Shown here: piece after piece, positions 46,901-60,747 of the stretch
How the letters are laid out: every line of letters starts with the position of its first letter
How positions within the stretch are numbered: position 1 is the first letter of the stretch
DNA from: Spirodela intermedia
Taxonomy: Eukaryota > Streptophyta > Magnoliopsida > Alismatales > Araceae
Reading direction: 5' to 3'
Assembly: GCA_902729315.2 (NCBI GenBank)
Contig: LR746264.1
Coordinates: 3,078,878-3,142,877, forward strand
DNA length: 64,000 nucleotides
The notes under the pieces: model-generated
Told to the model about the DNA's origin: nothing
What the model saw: only the letters and a program-made list of their open reading frames with translations
The model's database searches: none
Translations under genes and position numbers: made by a program

Positions 46901-49900
46901 AACCACAAAGCCTAGAACATAAAGAAATGATGATAGACATACTAAAGTATAATTTATTCCATATACTAATAACAGGGGGGAATAATCTATCAACAAATTG
47001 TATTTTATCATGACCTATACATAGAGTATAGGAGGTAATTTTTCTAGAAGAGCTTATCATGTGACTAGATGCCTCCAATGAGAAGAATCATGTAAATAAG
47101 GGTTAGATTTAACTTCCAACACTTGTTTGAGCGAGGTTACTTTGAGGTGTAGTCATGAAAGATTTAACTAAAGAGACCTACATAAAAATGACATCATCTA
47201 AAACCTACAAGTTAAATCTAATTTTTTGGGGTTGTATTCCCTCTATTATCAATTCTATCATAAAAGCTCAGAAATAAATTTGAATATTTTGATTCCCTTT
47301 ACCTCTACCAATAATGTGGTCTCCCTCTGCCACCAAAGCATACAAGACCGCAACCTCTCAAAGGCTGCCTATGCAAGTTATAATAATAAACCTTTATATG
47401 ATCATGTTTATGACAATAGTTAAAAAATTAATTTCCTCAACCTTAAGGATCCACCTCCTTTGGATATATTAGAATCACTAGAGAAAGGTGAAGGTTACAT
47501 TATTGAGTTATGAATTATCTCATTATAATTTTGATGATTTTTTAGATATTAATATGAAATTATGAAATTGATATTATGATATGTAAATTTAATTAGAGAT
47601 TGATGTATTGAATGAGATTAAAGCTTATTGATTATTTCAGCAAAGAACTAGGTTTTAAACTATAGAAAATATCTCATTATATTTCAAATTATTGTCATGT
47701 ACATATTTTTAAATTATATGAGTATAAAGGTAAAAAAAAAGTTTATATGAGGTAAATATGTTGCCATCTTATGTGTAAGCCTTAATATTTAAATTTTCTA
47801 GATCACATGACTTCAATAATATAAATCTATCAATAACCAAGACATAGGAATTTGAATGAGATATTAAATGAAATAAATTTCAAAACAAATATAATGGGAT
47901 TGATATGTTATTGAATTTACAAGATTACTAATTTAATATGTTTACACATTGCTAAAATAATTTTAAAAAACTGACCCTTCTACTAAAATAATTTTTCTCA
48001 AAAAATATGTCACATATATAGAGAGTATGACAATCAATGGAAAGTTGATCCAAACATGAATCTAGAGCTGAAAATTATTTATAAAAATTTGAAGTATTGA
48101 AAGAGTTATATTTTTTTAATTATTTATACTCAATGGAAAGTTACACTTTTCACATGGCCCATTTAGGTCCACGTAAATTTGACTCTTTGATCAATATGGA
48201 CAGTCCAACCTGCCCATAAATGAGACATTTCACCTAAATTAGGGTAAAAGAGAAAATACATAATTTTAGATAACAAATAGTACTTCAACATACATTCCTT
48301 CTCTTTGTCAACTCTTTTTTAGTCTTCAAGATTCAACAACAATGTTTGATCATTTATAATAGAGTTATGGATATGACGTGACTTAGTCATTGTATAGTAA
48401 ATCACGCAAATTTAAAATTTATAAAACTAGAAAATACGAACTTTTGGATATTTAAAAGTATTTCTAAACAAATATATCAAGTATGATTCAATAAAACTTC
48501 CAAAAATAGCGATAATCTTCTAGGGCGATCATAGGGATGTAATATAATATCTAGTAATTATTCAGAATTTTTCTCAAAGAATACTATTTTCTATGAATTT
48601 TATACTAGTAAATGAAAAGGAAATATATTTAAAATTCACAAAAAAAGGAAATAAGGGTGCGGACATCAAGATGACATCAACACCCGACGAACGCAAATCG
48701 GGCAGAAACAGAGTTCTACCCGGCGATTCTTACGTAAGCAATTACAGACGATTTAATTGATCAAATTAAGATCTGTAAAAGTCAGAAGAATCGTAATGAA
48801 ATGAATTATATCTTAATAAAATTAAAATCATACGAATTATCACTAAATGAAGCGTAAAGTAAGTTGAAAGCAAGAAAACAGAGTTCCGACGTCACGGTGG
48901 TGATGCGTCGGCGATGCACCGAAATCTTAAGTGTTCGGGAGGATAGTCGTGTAGTGTCCACGGCCTCGAAGTCTCTCCTTGGACAAGGACAATGTGGGCA
49001 ATCTCTAGATCTCCTTGCGAAGTCTAGAGATCAATGAAATGGGTCGTCGAATCGTCTCCGGCGGCTGTCACCCGGCGGAGCGGAAAAACGGCGACTTTGC
49101 AGCTCTCCAATGGCTGTCACCTGACGGAGAGGAGCTGGATGGAGGTGGGCCGTGTGTTAAGGAGCTTCATCCTTAGGTCCGCGCAGCAAGAGGAGGCTCT
49201 TCATTGCATATGGTACGCTCTCAAGAGGTGACGACTCGTCTCCCGGTAGATCGTCCTCTTCCCGATGACGGCTTGTTCGTCGATCAATCGGAGAAGCTTT
49301 ACTTGATGGATTTGCAATCCTTTTATCGTGAATCGTTCAGTAATTTTAGTAACAATACTCCATGAATTGTGTTGACGAGATTTCACCGATGATTCAACGA
49401 TTTTGGTTATTTAATCCTTCACCGGCGATCTGCAGGAAAGTCGCGAGAATCAGATAAAAAATATGAGTTTTGGCTCTGAGAAGATTCGAACCCACGCTAG
49501 TTGCCCGCCCCTTCTAGGGGAGGTGACGCAGGTTTAGTCCCACATCGGTTGTGCGCCGAATTTTCGGGCGAATACATAGTAATATTAGATCTCTAGGCAA
49601 GTCCCTTTATCGCGCGTGTACGACCACTACTTGCCCCACAGTCGGCTAGCCACCAGTGACGTGGAAGAGGAGTGGCGCACACGTGCCCTATCGATCCAAG
49701 CCGCTCGAGCCCCTGCTCACGACTCCTCCCTGACTGCGCTTCCGACCCGCTTGCGGGACCGGCTGGCCGGCAAGTCCCCTCATTTTGTAATATTTTTATT
49801 TTTATTTCTTGTTCTTCATTTATCTCAAAAGTAAGACTATAAAAATCATATAAATTTGTATAAAATCACATAATTACTCAAAAATTTACGTTAATCAACT

Positions 49901-50229
49901 AAAAACCACTTTTCACACTTTAACATAAATATAAGTCTATTTATCATGAGTTAAGGCTAAAAATATATTATTTACGAATTATTAACTCATGATAATGAAG
50001 ATTTATCAGGATACTATTTCAAATCTCAAATATTTACTCTTTCAATCCAATACCTCTCAACTCCTTAGGCAACAATTAGAGCACAAAAATAACATTTTAC
50101 AGCTATGATAACTTCAATCTAAATTATTTGTTTATATATCTTAATATATGATATGATAAAATCTTCTTCTTGCATTTGTGGTGTCTTTGGGTGAAAAGCC
50201 CACAACTATGGTGTATGTGGTGGTCTAAA
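46901..50229. other. AT-rich DNA with a GC-rich island, no gene recognised
   Basis: Most of this region is AT-rich with short open frames. A GC-richer island at 48880-49770 carries two similar pieces (GGCTGTCACC followed by CGGCGGAG or TGACGGAG near 49064 and 49112) and a stretch at 49487-49560 with ATTCGAACCCACGC and TAGTCCCACATCGG, which looks like common plant repeat sequence. None of it gave a convincing gene or tRNA. Confidence 0.35.
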
Positions 50230-52150
50230 AAGTACATATGGTGCACTTGGTCAGTCGACGAGTGTTTATGATATGTTTGGTTAGTCAATACAGCTCTTGT
50301 GGTGAACTCAAGTCCTCCTCAACACGTGATGTGTTGAATAACATGTTCCTCCTCATTGGTGTTGTAAATCAAAATGTCATCAACATAAATATCAGTAAAT
50401 TTCCTATTAAAATATTTTAAAATATAATTCATCATATTCATAAATATACTTAATAATATTAAATAACTCAGATGACATAACAAGCCATTTGTACAAAATT
50501 TTCATCATTTTAAAATTAATCTTTCCTTCATCTACAAGTTAAATTCTAATATAGTGATATCCTCTCATTAAATCAACCTTTAAGAAAACTTTCAATACAC
50601 AAAACATATTTAATATGTCATCAAGACATGGAATGAGAAATCTATAATTAATCCTAATGTTTTTTAATGGTACGAATTTCCACACATTTTCACTAACTTA
50701 CATCTTTTTTAGGCACTTGTAGAGTAGGTACTGAATATGACGCTCACGTTTTCTCTAAGTAATCTTTTTTTCAGTAACTCTTCAATCTGTTATTGTATAA
50801 TTCAAATTTATTATGGACTCATTTGATGATGGGGTAGGTTAAACAAACTGACTTTAAGAATAAAATCAATATGATGTTGAATATATGCATATTTTTCATA
50901 AAAAAATAAATAGAAGTGTTTCAATAGGTTTGAAATATTTAATCCAATTTATATTACGAATCCAACTTTCTAACAATAGCAAATCATTTTGATCAATTAA
51001 CATTATCCTTCTTCTTTTGTGTATCTCATTTATTGAAATAATTGTTTTGCATAGAGCTTAACACAAATTTCTTCACATATTTGTAGAAAAGCATAGACAT
51101 TATCTATGCTATGGTGTGACATCAACATCTCACGATCATGGTCAATGAAAAATGATGTGACATCCATCAATTTAATAACATCATATTAGACATCTTCAAT
51201 ATGTTTTCCAATTAAACTTTTGTTTTTATATCTTTCTTAATCTAACCAATATGGTATAGATGTTGATGTGCCCCCATTTTTAACCCCAACTTTTGAATCA
51301 TGCATTGAAAAATAATATTTTTTTTACTATCACTATCAATTATGACTCATTGTGCACCTTGTTCTAAAAATATTGTGTCATTGTGAATCTTATTCTTTCT
51401 CAAGTGTATATATCACTCTTTTTACTATTAATGAATGTGAGAGCATGTATTCATTGTCAAATTCAATCAAAAATTCCTTCTACTTTACTTTACATTCAAG
51501 TTTCACATTTTTTTCATATTCTCAAATAAAACTTATAAAATTCAAAAAATCATGTTGTTTACAAATATTAGATGGATATCTTTTTTTACCATACTTGTAA
51601 ATCTTTAGAGTGATATTAGAATAAAAGAGTTTTTTATTGAAGACTCTAGACCAATAAATACTAAACTTGGTCTTACTGGTGTTCCTCATCTAGTGGTCAA
51701 AGCAGATATAAATTCGAATTTTGATTACTAGAGTTTAGAGGTCATGCTTGTCCATTATCTACTAATGACCTTATACATTCTAAAGCCACTACCACATCAC
51801 CTAGTTTGAAAAACAACCATAAGTTTACATTTTCTTCAATGACTCATCTGAGATCACTTTTGAATCTCGAAATTATATATGATTTGAATTAAATTAAATC
51901 AACTTATAAAAATAAATAGTAAAACTCTTCAATATATTGATAGATATTTTTATTTACTTATGTATAATTATCATATTGTTGATATGAAATTTGCTCATAA
52001 TGAAGAGGAAGATAAAAAAAATATTTTTTCTTCATTTCTTTTTCACACATGGTCTTTGTGTAACCTTATACATGTGAGCAACAATTGTTCCCATCATGTA
52101 GAAGTGTCACCCTTCAATTTATAAGTTAATCACTTGATTTATTTTCTTTT
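50230..52150 (-). mobile_element. Decayed Ty3/Gypsy retrotransposon
   Basis: The minus strand carries, in broken frames, reverse transcriptase pieces: INYRFLIPCLDDILNMF, LKVDLMRGYHYIRI, and FTDIYVDDILIYNTNEEEH (about 50320-50700). YVDD is the catalytic box. Higher up (51750-52000) a gag-like piece occurs (NIYQYIEEFYYLFL-VDLI, then VIEENVNLWLFFKLGDVVVA). The order gag then RT along the minus strand fits one Gypsy element. Many stops show that it is inactive. LTRs were not found. Confidence 0.75.
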
Positions 52151-53179
52151 AATATTTCAAAACATTTTAAAAATCAATTCCACTTAGGCCAACTAATCTA
52201 AAAACTCTATGATTCATAAATCAGCATTAAAACATGGTAAATTAATTTTCATATGAAATTCTTTAAAATCATCATCTTCATATCTACTTCTAGAACTCCT
52301 AGAAATAAATGTAAAAAGATTTTATATAGTAGTATCATGAAGACAACATTTTAAGTACTCTTGAAACCAAGATCTATCTATGGATATAATACAATCATTC
52401 ATGTCAAAATTTACTTCATAGTTTCATTGACTTCCTCAAATTTTCAATCTATTCATTCTTAGAATTGAATAAAATATGATTGTGATAAAGGGCATACTTC
52501 AAGAGCATCATCATCATTTATTTGAAGTCATTTATTTCTGAGACATCTTCAAAAACAAATTTGAAACATAAAACTTGACTCTAGACCAATTGGTATAGTG
52601 TTGCCATGTTGCTGCACAAGATGACAAGATTCTAACTTAAATACATAAACTCAAATCTTAGAGAAAAAATAAAATCATAAATATATAGACATAGAGCCTT
52701 TAACTTGTGGATCTACAATAAAAAAGAATTATTTGAATCCAAAAAATAAAAGAAAAAGATAACCTCATATAAGAGAATTCAAAATATTACCATTGAATGC
52801 TCTAAGATTATACAATAAGGCCTTTATAGAGGCATAGGCAAGAGGTGGGACGTCCCCAATAGACTCTAAAAAAGTAAAATAAACTCTAAAATAAAAAATA
52901 TTCTAAAATAACATAAATAAAAACTAAAAGCTAAAAAATAATAAAGCAAACTATGGACGACTAGACTAAGCTTGAACCGATCTTCTACTTTATTGAGACC
53001 CAATAAGCTTGTTAGGCCACCTTTGTATGTTCTCCTCTTTATAACTAAATACTATGCATTTTGGGCTCAATCTTTATATTATGGGCATTGTAAGCCGTAT
53101 CATCTCTTATCCGGTGGCTCCCATGGAGGTGCTAAGCTTGCCAATTGTCGTAGAAAGAAGATAAGAAGATGAAGTTTGA
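52151..53179. other. AT-rich gap, nothing recognised
   Basis: Probable continuation of old repeat DNA. Only short frames occur, with no domain and no splice-consistent exon. Confidence 0.35.
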
Positions 53180-53560
53180 ATCTTTCTTTCTATACCCTCT
53201 TTAAGTGTTTAATGACATCTATATCAGTCTAAAAATGAAATTGGATAACCCAACCAAACTCACACCCCACCTTAGGGAGACCATTACAAGTTTCTCAAAT
53301 TAGAAGGACATCATGCTAAATGTCAGCTTTCCACGAACCCCCCCTCCTCCGGTGGACGACTGACTTCGATATTGGTGGTGGATTATAGACTTTTTTTCCT
53401 TATGCACCTCTCTAAGCGTTTAATGACATCTTTACCAAGTAAGAATGAAATTGGATAACCAGCCAAACTCATGGTTCTGAGGGGTGATCATTAAATTTTA
53501 TAAAGTTGGGAGTTTTCCGCAAACCTCTCCCTCCTCTATGCGATGGACTGACTGGACTGA
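53180..53560 (+). repeat. 211-bp tandem duplication upstream of the membrane protein gene
   Basis: GTTTAATGACATCT occurs at 53207 and 53418, each followed by AATGAAATTGGATAACC and CCAAACTCA, and each ending in a C-rich CCTCC segment with GACTGACT. The second copy ends about 160 bases before the ATG at 53723, so it lies in the promoter or leader. Confidence 0.75.
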
Positions 53561-53722
53561 CTACCTTGACCTCGCAGCCAGCGAGAAGCCACTCCTTCTC
53601 ATCGGCACGCCCTTTCTCCCTGGAGGAGAAACCCTACCACAACCCTGGTAGCAGGTCACCGTCCAATTCCCTCGTCTACGACGGCTGAGGAGGTCGGGAA
53701 AGGGAAGGGAAGGCAGAGATCC

Positions 53723-56700
53723 ATGGGATCTCTCAACCTCCCTGGGATCCTATACATCGCGGTAGCTTCCGTTTGCCTCCTTTGCCCTCTCGCGGTTGCG
53801 GCGCCGAAACCATTCCGTCGGGACCCGGGGCACCCCCACTGGCATCATGGCGCCTTCCACGATGTCCAGGACACGATCCGTGCCGACGTCCGCCGCATGC
53901 TCCACTCCCGCGCCGAGGTGAGCTCTGTTCTTCCATGCCTGCGTCGTAGATTGCTGCTCGTATTTCTTGTTTTGCCTGTGAAATATGGCGCATTCGCGTT
54001 GAGATTGGAACCTGGAAGTGGAAGTTTTTTCTCGTGCTCCTTGGGAAACTGGTTTCTAGAACAAATGTTTCAGCCCTTTGCCGCTCTGGTTTAGTTGCCT
54101 GGCTTGTAGCTGTACCGATTGATCTTCTTGATTGAAGATTGCGTTTGTGCTTGTCCTGTTTCTGTGCAGGTGCCGTTTGAGGTCCCTCTTGAGGTTAATG
54201 TTGTCCTTGTCGGATTTAGCGATGATGCCGGCTATCGATACGCCTTAGATGCCCACAAGCTGGAGGAGTTCCTCAAGGCCAGCTTCCCTACACACCGCCC
54301 ATCGTGCCTCGAGACAGGCGAACCGATTGACATCGAGCATCACATAGTCTATAATGTGATACCTGTAAGTGTTCAATTCTTAGAAGGCCGGACCAGGACT
54401 TTTGTTCCAACTAAAATTAAAATACATTTCATAGATTATCGTGGTCAGCAAACGCTTAGTTCTGCATGCCATTTTAGGGATGTTTCGAGGCGAGTAGGCC
54501 TTTTGAAACAACATAAGTGACTGCGTATCAGCGTTTGTGCTGCCGAACTGGCATGCCATCTCTTCAGCAAATATTATATTTGTCATGGAGACATGAACTT
54601 TTAATTTCTATGAAGAAGCCGACTTTGTGGTTTCCGCGTTTTTTCCTTCTTCCTATGTCTTCTGTAATACCTGATTGTTATTTCCTTCTGTGTTCTTGAC
54701 AGGTTGGGCAACCAGAATTAATAGCCACTGAGAAAATACTGAAAGAAGCTATGAAACCCAATGGCACTGCGAGAGAGGTAACTATTTTCCAATCGGTCTG
54801 TTTATCTTCTTTCCATGGATGCCACACATCCATCATGGGCATTTTTGAAGACTCAATAACAGGTTCACATTTATTTAGAGTGAATATGGTAGGGAGCTTC
54901 CTCTTTTTGAAGTGGATGCTGTCAATGTGGAGCCAGCGTTCCAGATGTTGTATTCGTATTTATTTGATGTGGAAAATAGTGGATACACTGCAACAGATAT
55001 AGACAAGCCCAAGCCTACTGCAATTTTTATTGTGAATTTTGATAAGGTAAAGTTAAAATATAACATAGAGTGCTTTCCTTTTTGCTCATTTAATACTCTT
55101 GCTGAGATGTAACTTCTACACCAACAGTACAGTTTACTTGTCTTTTATTTTTGTACCCAATTATAGCATTTCTTCTGTTTTATCTTGTAGGTCAGGATGG
55201 ACCCCAGGAAGACGGAAATCGATCTGGATACTCTAATGTATGCTGAAATCAAAGGACTTTCAGAAGAAGAGTTGAAGCAACAAGAAGGAGGGTACATTTA
55301 CCAGTACCGTTATAATGGAGGAGGTGCCTCACAAGTTTGGCTGAGCTCTTGGAGGTAATATTAAAGTGGATTATCTGCAACAAACTATAGTCAATTGAAT
55401 GTGCTTGGTGCTAGTTTTTTAGTCATTGTTAGAAATACTGGGCAATACTGGGCATTCCATTATCCCTGTAAGGTGCGTAAAAAACTACCTATGTTCTTCC
55501 TGTTTGGCAGAGGTGAAGCAGATTGTAGCTACTTCATTCTTTAGTATCCCCTGGATACTTCTGCCTTATATAAAGCAATTTTTCGAGACAATGGCCTTCT
55601 AACTGCTGAAGTTTTACTAAATTATCGTTGGAGTAAACTAGATGATGCTTACTGCACTTTGGAACAGTTAGTGGGAATATACTCGCTAAGAAGCGTTCTA
55701 CACTAGAAATATTTGCACTTTGGCACAGTTAGTGGGAATAGTTAAACCAGCATTTTGTTTGGTTTTTATTTTCCCGGGTAAAAAGATAATCACATAAGAC
55801 TTCAACGGTATTCTGGTTAACTCGTATATTCAGGAATTGGATCAATGTCTATCAGACTGCTTCCATCTGATAACCCCAGTTGGGTGATTCTCAGGCAGTT
55901 TCTCTATAAAGCAGTGTTGAAAATGGAAAATGCGCCGAAAAAATAGTATATATATAGCCTATACACCTAAGCAATACAGAGCTTGAAATTTTCCCATAAG
56001 CTCTATGCACAATGACAGCGTATTAGGAGAGATGTAACTGCTTCTTCGGCATATGATGCTGGGTCAGCACATCATCCTACAGAAATTATTGGTCTAAAAT
56101 TTCGAAATTATAGTCTCATGATGCTGTAGATCTATATTTCTATTAATGAATTAAGTTCCTTTCATTACTGTATTTTATCCGAATAATGTTTGTGATTCTC
56201 GATATATGTCATTTGCAGTATACTAGTGCGGGACTTTCATGTATTTCTTTTTAGTGACACTAACCCGAAGTTTTTGAATTCCTCTGGCGAACGTTGGTCT
56301 CACTTGTTGTTATGTACTACTATGATTTTTTAGCTCATTTTGCATCTGGTTTTGTTTCTGGCCTAGATATTTTGGACATTGTTTGTCTTTTTAAATTTCA
56401 GGCGTTCTTGAACTAATGATTTTGTATGATGTGCAGATTTGTTGTGATTGACCTCTCAGCAGGCCCCTGCGTTTATGGTAAAATAGAATCTGAAGAAGGA
56501 AGTGTTAGTTACCGGACACTTCCACGGTTAGCAAACCTGATCTCCCCAAGAGGTTCACTTGTTCCTAAAATTAGTTCAACATATGATACTTTTATGGGGC
56601 AACTCGGAGCACTGATTTCTACTACCATTGAGTATGTCATAGCACCAGATGTTAGGTAACGCCTTTAGTGCATCTGTTCAAGCAAATTAAATCAGTCATT

Positions 56701-59700
56701 CTTTGTCTTTTTTTCCCCTAGTTTTTACGTGAATTAATTTAGTATCTTATGCTCTGGATTTTTACCTTTCCTTTAATTCTGTTTCAGGTTTGAGATCGTG
56801 GACTTGACAACGAGGTTACTTATCCCTATCATTGTGTTACAAAATCATAACCGATACAATATTTTTCAAGCTGGTCATAACACCAGTATAGATATCAAAG
56901 AAATTGAGAGAGAGGTGGGTTATCCATCCTTAAAGAATTCAATAGGAACTATTAAGAAATTTTCCTGTGTTTTTACCATAATTTTTTTATCAGCAAATAT
57001 TATTAGGGCCCCTCAAGGAACGATTATGCCTTGATTTCAACTGGGATGTTTCATTTCTAACATTTTTTTATTAGCTTATTTTTTTGGCATGTAATTTAAT
57101 TATCTCACATTTTTATCTTTTCTTACACCCTTTTGGGATAAGCTAAAATTCTTAAGTTAAATTAAATTTTTTGCACCCTGTAACAAGTGTACTCTTTTTT
57201 AGTGCGTCATTAGTGCAGTTGGGCGAAAAGAATAGATTTCAGTTTTATGCACATGACTAGTATGGTAGGCACGAACAATAAGTTAGTCATTTGATAGACT
57301 TGTGTTATGGACAGATTAAGGTATCATGGCCTATGTTATTTCAAAAATGATACCCCGTGTACTTATGATAAATAAGCATACTAGCATTTTGCAAGGAACA
57401 ATACTTTGGGAAGTAACCAAAATTCGTCTGCAATTTCGTTCTTCCAACTGTTATACCATGTGCGTTTGTACTACTTAAAATTGGGAAGTAACCTTCTAGG
57501 TGTTTATATTCGGTGCATTGAAATGATAGGTGAAGAAGATGGTTCATGCTGAACAAGAGATAGTCTTCGTTGGTGGTTCACAAGCATTGCATCACCATGA
57601 AAAGTTAGCAATTGCTGTTCGGAAAGCACTAAGAGGTCATTCTCTCCATGAGACCAAGAATGACGGGAGGTTCCACGTACGTGCTCGGACATACTTAGAT
57701 GGAGCTATTCTGAAAGATGTAAGTAGATTTACTTTATAGTTTTTCATTTACTCGCTGAAAACTGGTCAGCCAGATGGAGAATAATTCACTCCTAGTAATA
57801 AATCAATCGTCCTTTGTGATTATTGGCAAAGGTTCTGTCGCAGCTGTTGTCAATGTCTTTCTGTTTTTCAATGTTTATTGCAAGTTGCTACTATCCTGCA
57901 ATTAGTGGTTATATTAACATAAAACTCTCTCCCTGAGAGTATTGTCTTTCGTATTTAGGCTCTGAGTGCTAGAGTTAAATATTAGCATGCAACACCCTTT
58001 CTCAGTGTGTCTAAACTCCCACCCGCAGGTATCCTGTCTCGCCAAAGCGGGCTGTTGAAGAAGTTGATTTGGCACGGTTGCTACTTAGCCATATCTTCAT
58101 CCATACTCGCCCCCTCAAAGCATTTAGAGTAGGAATGAGAGACATTATCGTGTACAGATGTTTTCTTTACTGTCCTAGTGCTCTTTTCAAAAGTGTAGCC
58201 ATAGATTTATCTTCCACCATAGGATGTACATATTTTACTAGAACCAAAATGAAATATTTCCAAGAGCTTGTATTGCCCCTTTTGTATTTACCTAGGATTT
58301 TGTCCGCATATGGGATTAATCTAGGTCCTCAGAAAAGAAACCAGACTGATAGAAAATAAAATTGAGGTTAATGATTATGTATCAATAGAAAACGCATGAA
58401 AAATCAAGTTAATGGTGGCTCCGTCGTCCGTTTTAACATGATAGATACACTCAGTTTGAAAAGATAACTATAAATAAAACCCCATGAAAATTCAATTTAA
58501 TGTTATCTTCTCTGTCCATTGTATGTAGCCCGGTAGATACACTCAAAAGTAGGGATTATCATTCCTTCCCTGGGTTGAGTGAATCAGTAGAAGTGAACGA
58601 TAAAATGGGCTAGAATTTTGTTTAAAGTCAACGTACAATAATTTTTGGACCATATATAGTCAGAGTCAACTAGTGATGCTGGCAGTGAAATGAGATCTGC
58701 AATATGAAGGCAAAAAAAAATTATTCAAAAGAAAAAAGAGCTCAACAGCATGGGTATGGATAACTCATTGGACAAGCTTGAGCACCACCACATCCGGCTA
58801 GTCCTCACCTCCAACTGATAGATTTAATGTGCAGAGAGCACGTGAATTTCTAGCTGGCGTGCTTAGTATGGATTAAAGAAAAAACGTAGCAGATCCTGCC
58901 ATTTTGGATTTTGGTTTTCTGAATCCGTGGGTTGAACTTCATCCAATTCTTCTCCAGCCCATTGTTGATCGTCCATATTCCTCGTTTCTACTGAGACATA
59001 TGGATGCACCTCTCGCATCTCTTTGAGTGACATCTTCTTACTGTTTGTTGATGAAAGTGTCGGCGACAATTTTTTAATATCTTCCAAAGATTTTCCACAT
59101 CCAGAACCTTCATTTATGATGCGGCGCAATGTCTCCTTCCTGTCTTTGCCTTATTCTCGTTCCTTGAAGCGTTGACTTATTAAAATTATTTAACTAACAT
59201 GTACAACAGGGTCCGTGAAGTCATCTATTATTATATCAGTTGTTCATGTCGTTCCATTGTTCGACTCTACCATCTCAATGTCAAACTTACTGCAATCATC
59301 AGCTATGATTCCGTAATCGGATTATGAAAAGATATGGGAAATCTGCCATGAATATGCGGAGATTTCCTTTCATCTGACCATTAGTTGCTCTAGGAAATGG
59401 AACGCTCGGCCGATGTGCTCGCGCATGGTTTACTCGAGGCCGCAGATCCTTCAGCCTCAAGCAAATATTTTCTCCGCCAGGTTTGTTTCTTTGCTGCGCG
59501 ATGAACAACGAGCCCAGCTGCATTCCCCGAGAGGGCATTGCAACATGCGTTTTATTATATCCTTGTTTCTTCTTTTTTTTTGGCTTCAAATGCAGACATG
59601 GTTGGAGGACTCGGACAGCCCGAAGGACTCCATCATCGAGCATCGATCTCTTTGGGAAAGTTATTCGATGAGACTGGGTTCGAGTCAGAAAAAGGGGAAA

Positions 59701-60710
59701 AAGAAGAAGGGAAATCTCTACCGAACCTACGGGACTCGAGTAGTTCCTGTGTGAGCATGTTTCTCTCTCTACCCGTTCCATTTTAACACCTCTTTTCTGC
59801 TTACAGCTCGTCAAACTTTCTATTACTGGCTGTAGACAGAGTCCTGTCTTCTTGGGTGCTTTTTTTTTTTCTTTTTTGGGTAAAGCGACGGCACAGCCTG
59901 GAGAAGAAGCCTTCTCTGAGGAGCGAGCCTCTCATATTCTGGCATTTCATCCTAAAATCATAACCAGAAGCCTACTACTATTTTTGGAGTCTCTCTTTCA
60001 TCCTCCTACCTATGAACACATCTTGGTTATTATTAGTTCACTCCGAGAGCCTTCTCCATCCCTTTTGAGGTCAACCCCACACTTGTCTATTGTTTGCGAG
60101 AAAAGCCTTCTTAAAGATCCCATGTTCCGGTATGTGGCATCCGCTCTCTGTGTGTGTTTTGCTGCGGCAAACCTCTTCATCCGAGCGTTGACTTGGTAGT
60201 GAAAGGGGGGGAGCATGCTGGGTTCTGACCTGGACTGGTGTCCTCACCAGGGTCAATTGGGCTGTTGTGACTACTCGCCGCATTTGCCGAAAATGTTTTT
60301 GGTTTGTGGCAGTGGGATTTGGGATATTTATCTGGTCGTTGTCTTTATGTCCCTTTGACCTTGCAGTTTTGTGCTGTCCTTGGCTGAAGTCGACGCCGAG
60401 CTCATGATGGAAGATGAAAGCCTCGTCTGGACAAGCAAGGATGTCGTCATTGTCCTCCAGCATGACAACGAAAATATACCTCTAAGGTAAGCGGCGCCAA
60501 AGATTTCCACCGAGGAAAGCTAGAAATCACAGTTTTGGCAAGTATGTTTGGCTTCCTCAGTCCTCACTAGTAGTTCCTTCATAGCCCACCTCCTAACCTT
60601 GCAGCGGCTGCATCTCTCTCTCTCTCTCTCTCTCTCTCCCTCTCTCTCTCTTTCTGTCTCTCTCTCTCTCTCGTTCTCTGTCTCTGTCTCTCTCTCTCTG
60701 TCTCTCTCTC

Positions 60711-60747
<37 letters not shown>

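Noticed and set aside
49485-49560. Possible tRNA: GATTCGAACCC-like segment
   Set aside because: On the minus strand GGTTCGAATC resembles a T-loop, but no acceptor stem, D-arm or anticodon arm could be folded around it.
59299-59814. Minus-strand open frame of 171 codons
   Set aside because: It overlaps exons 9 and 10 of the plus-strand gene, whose frame is conserved; the minus frame has no domain.
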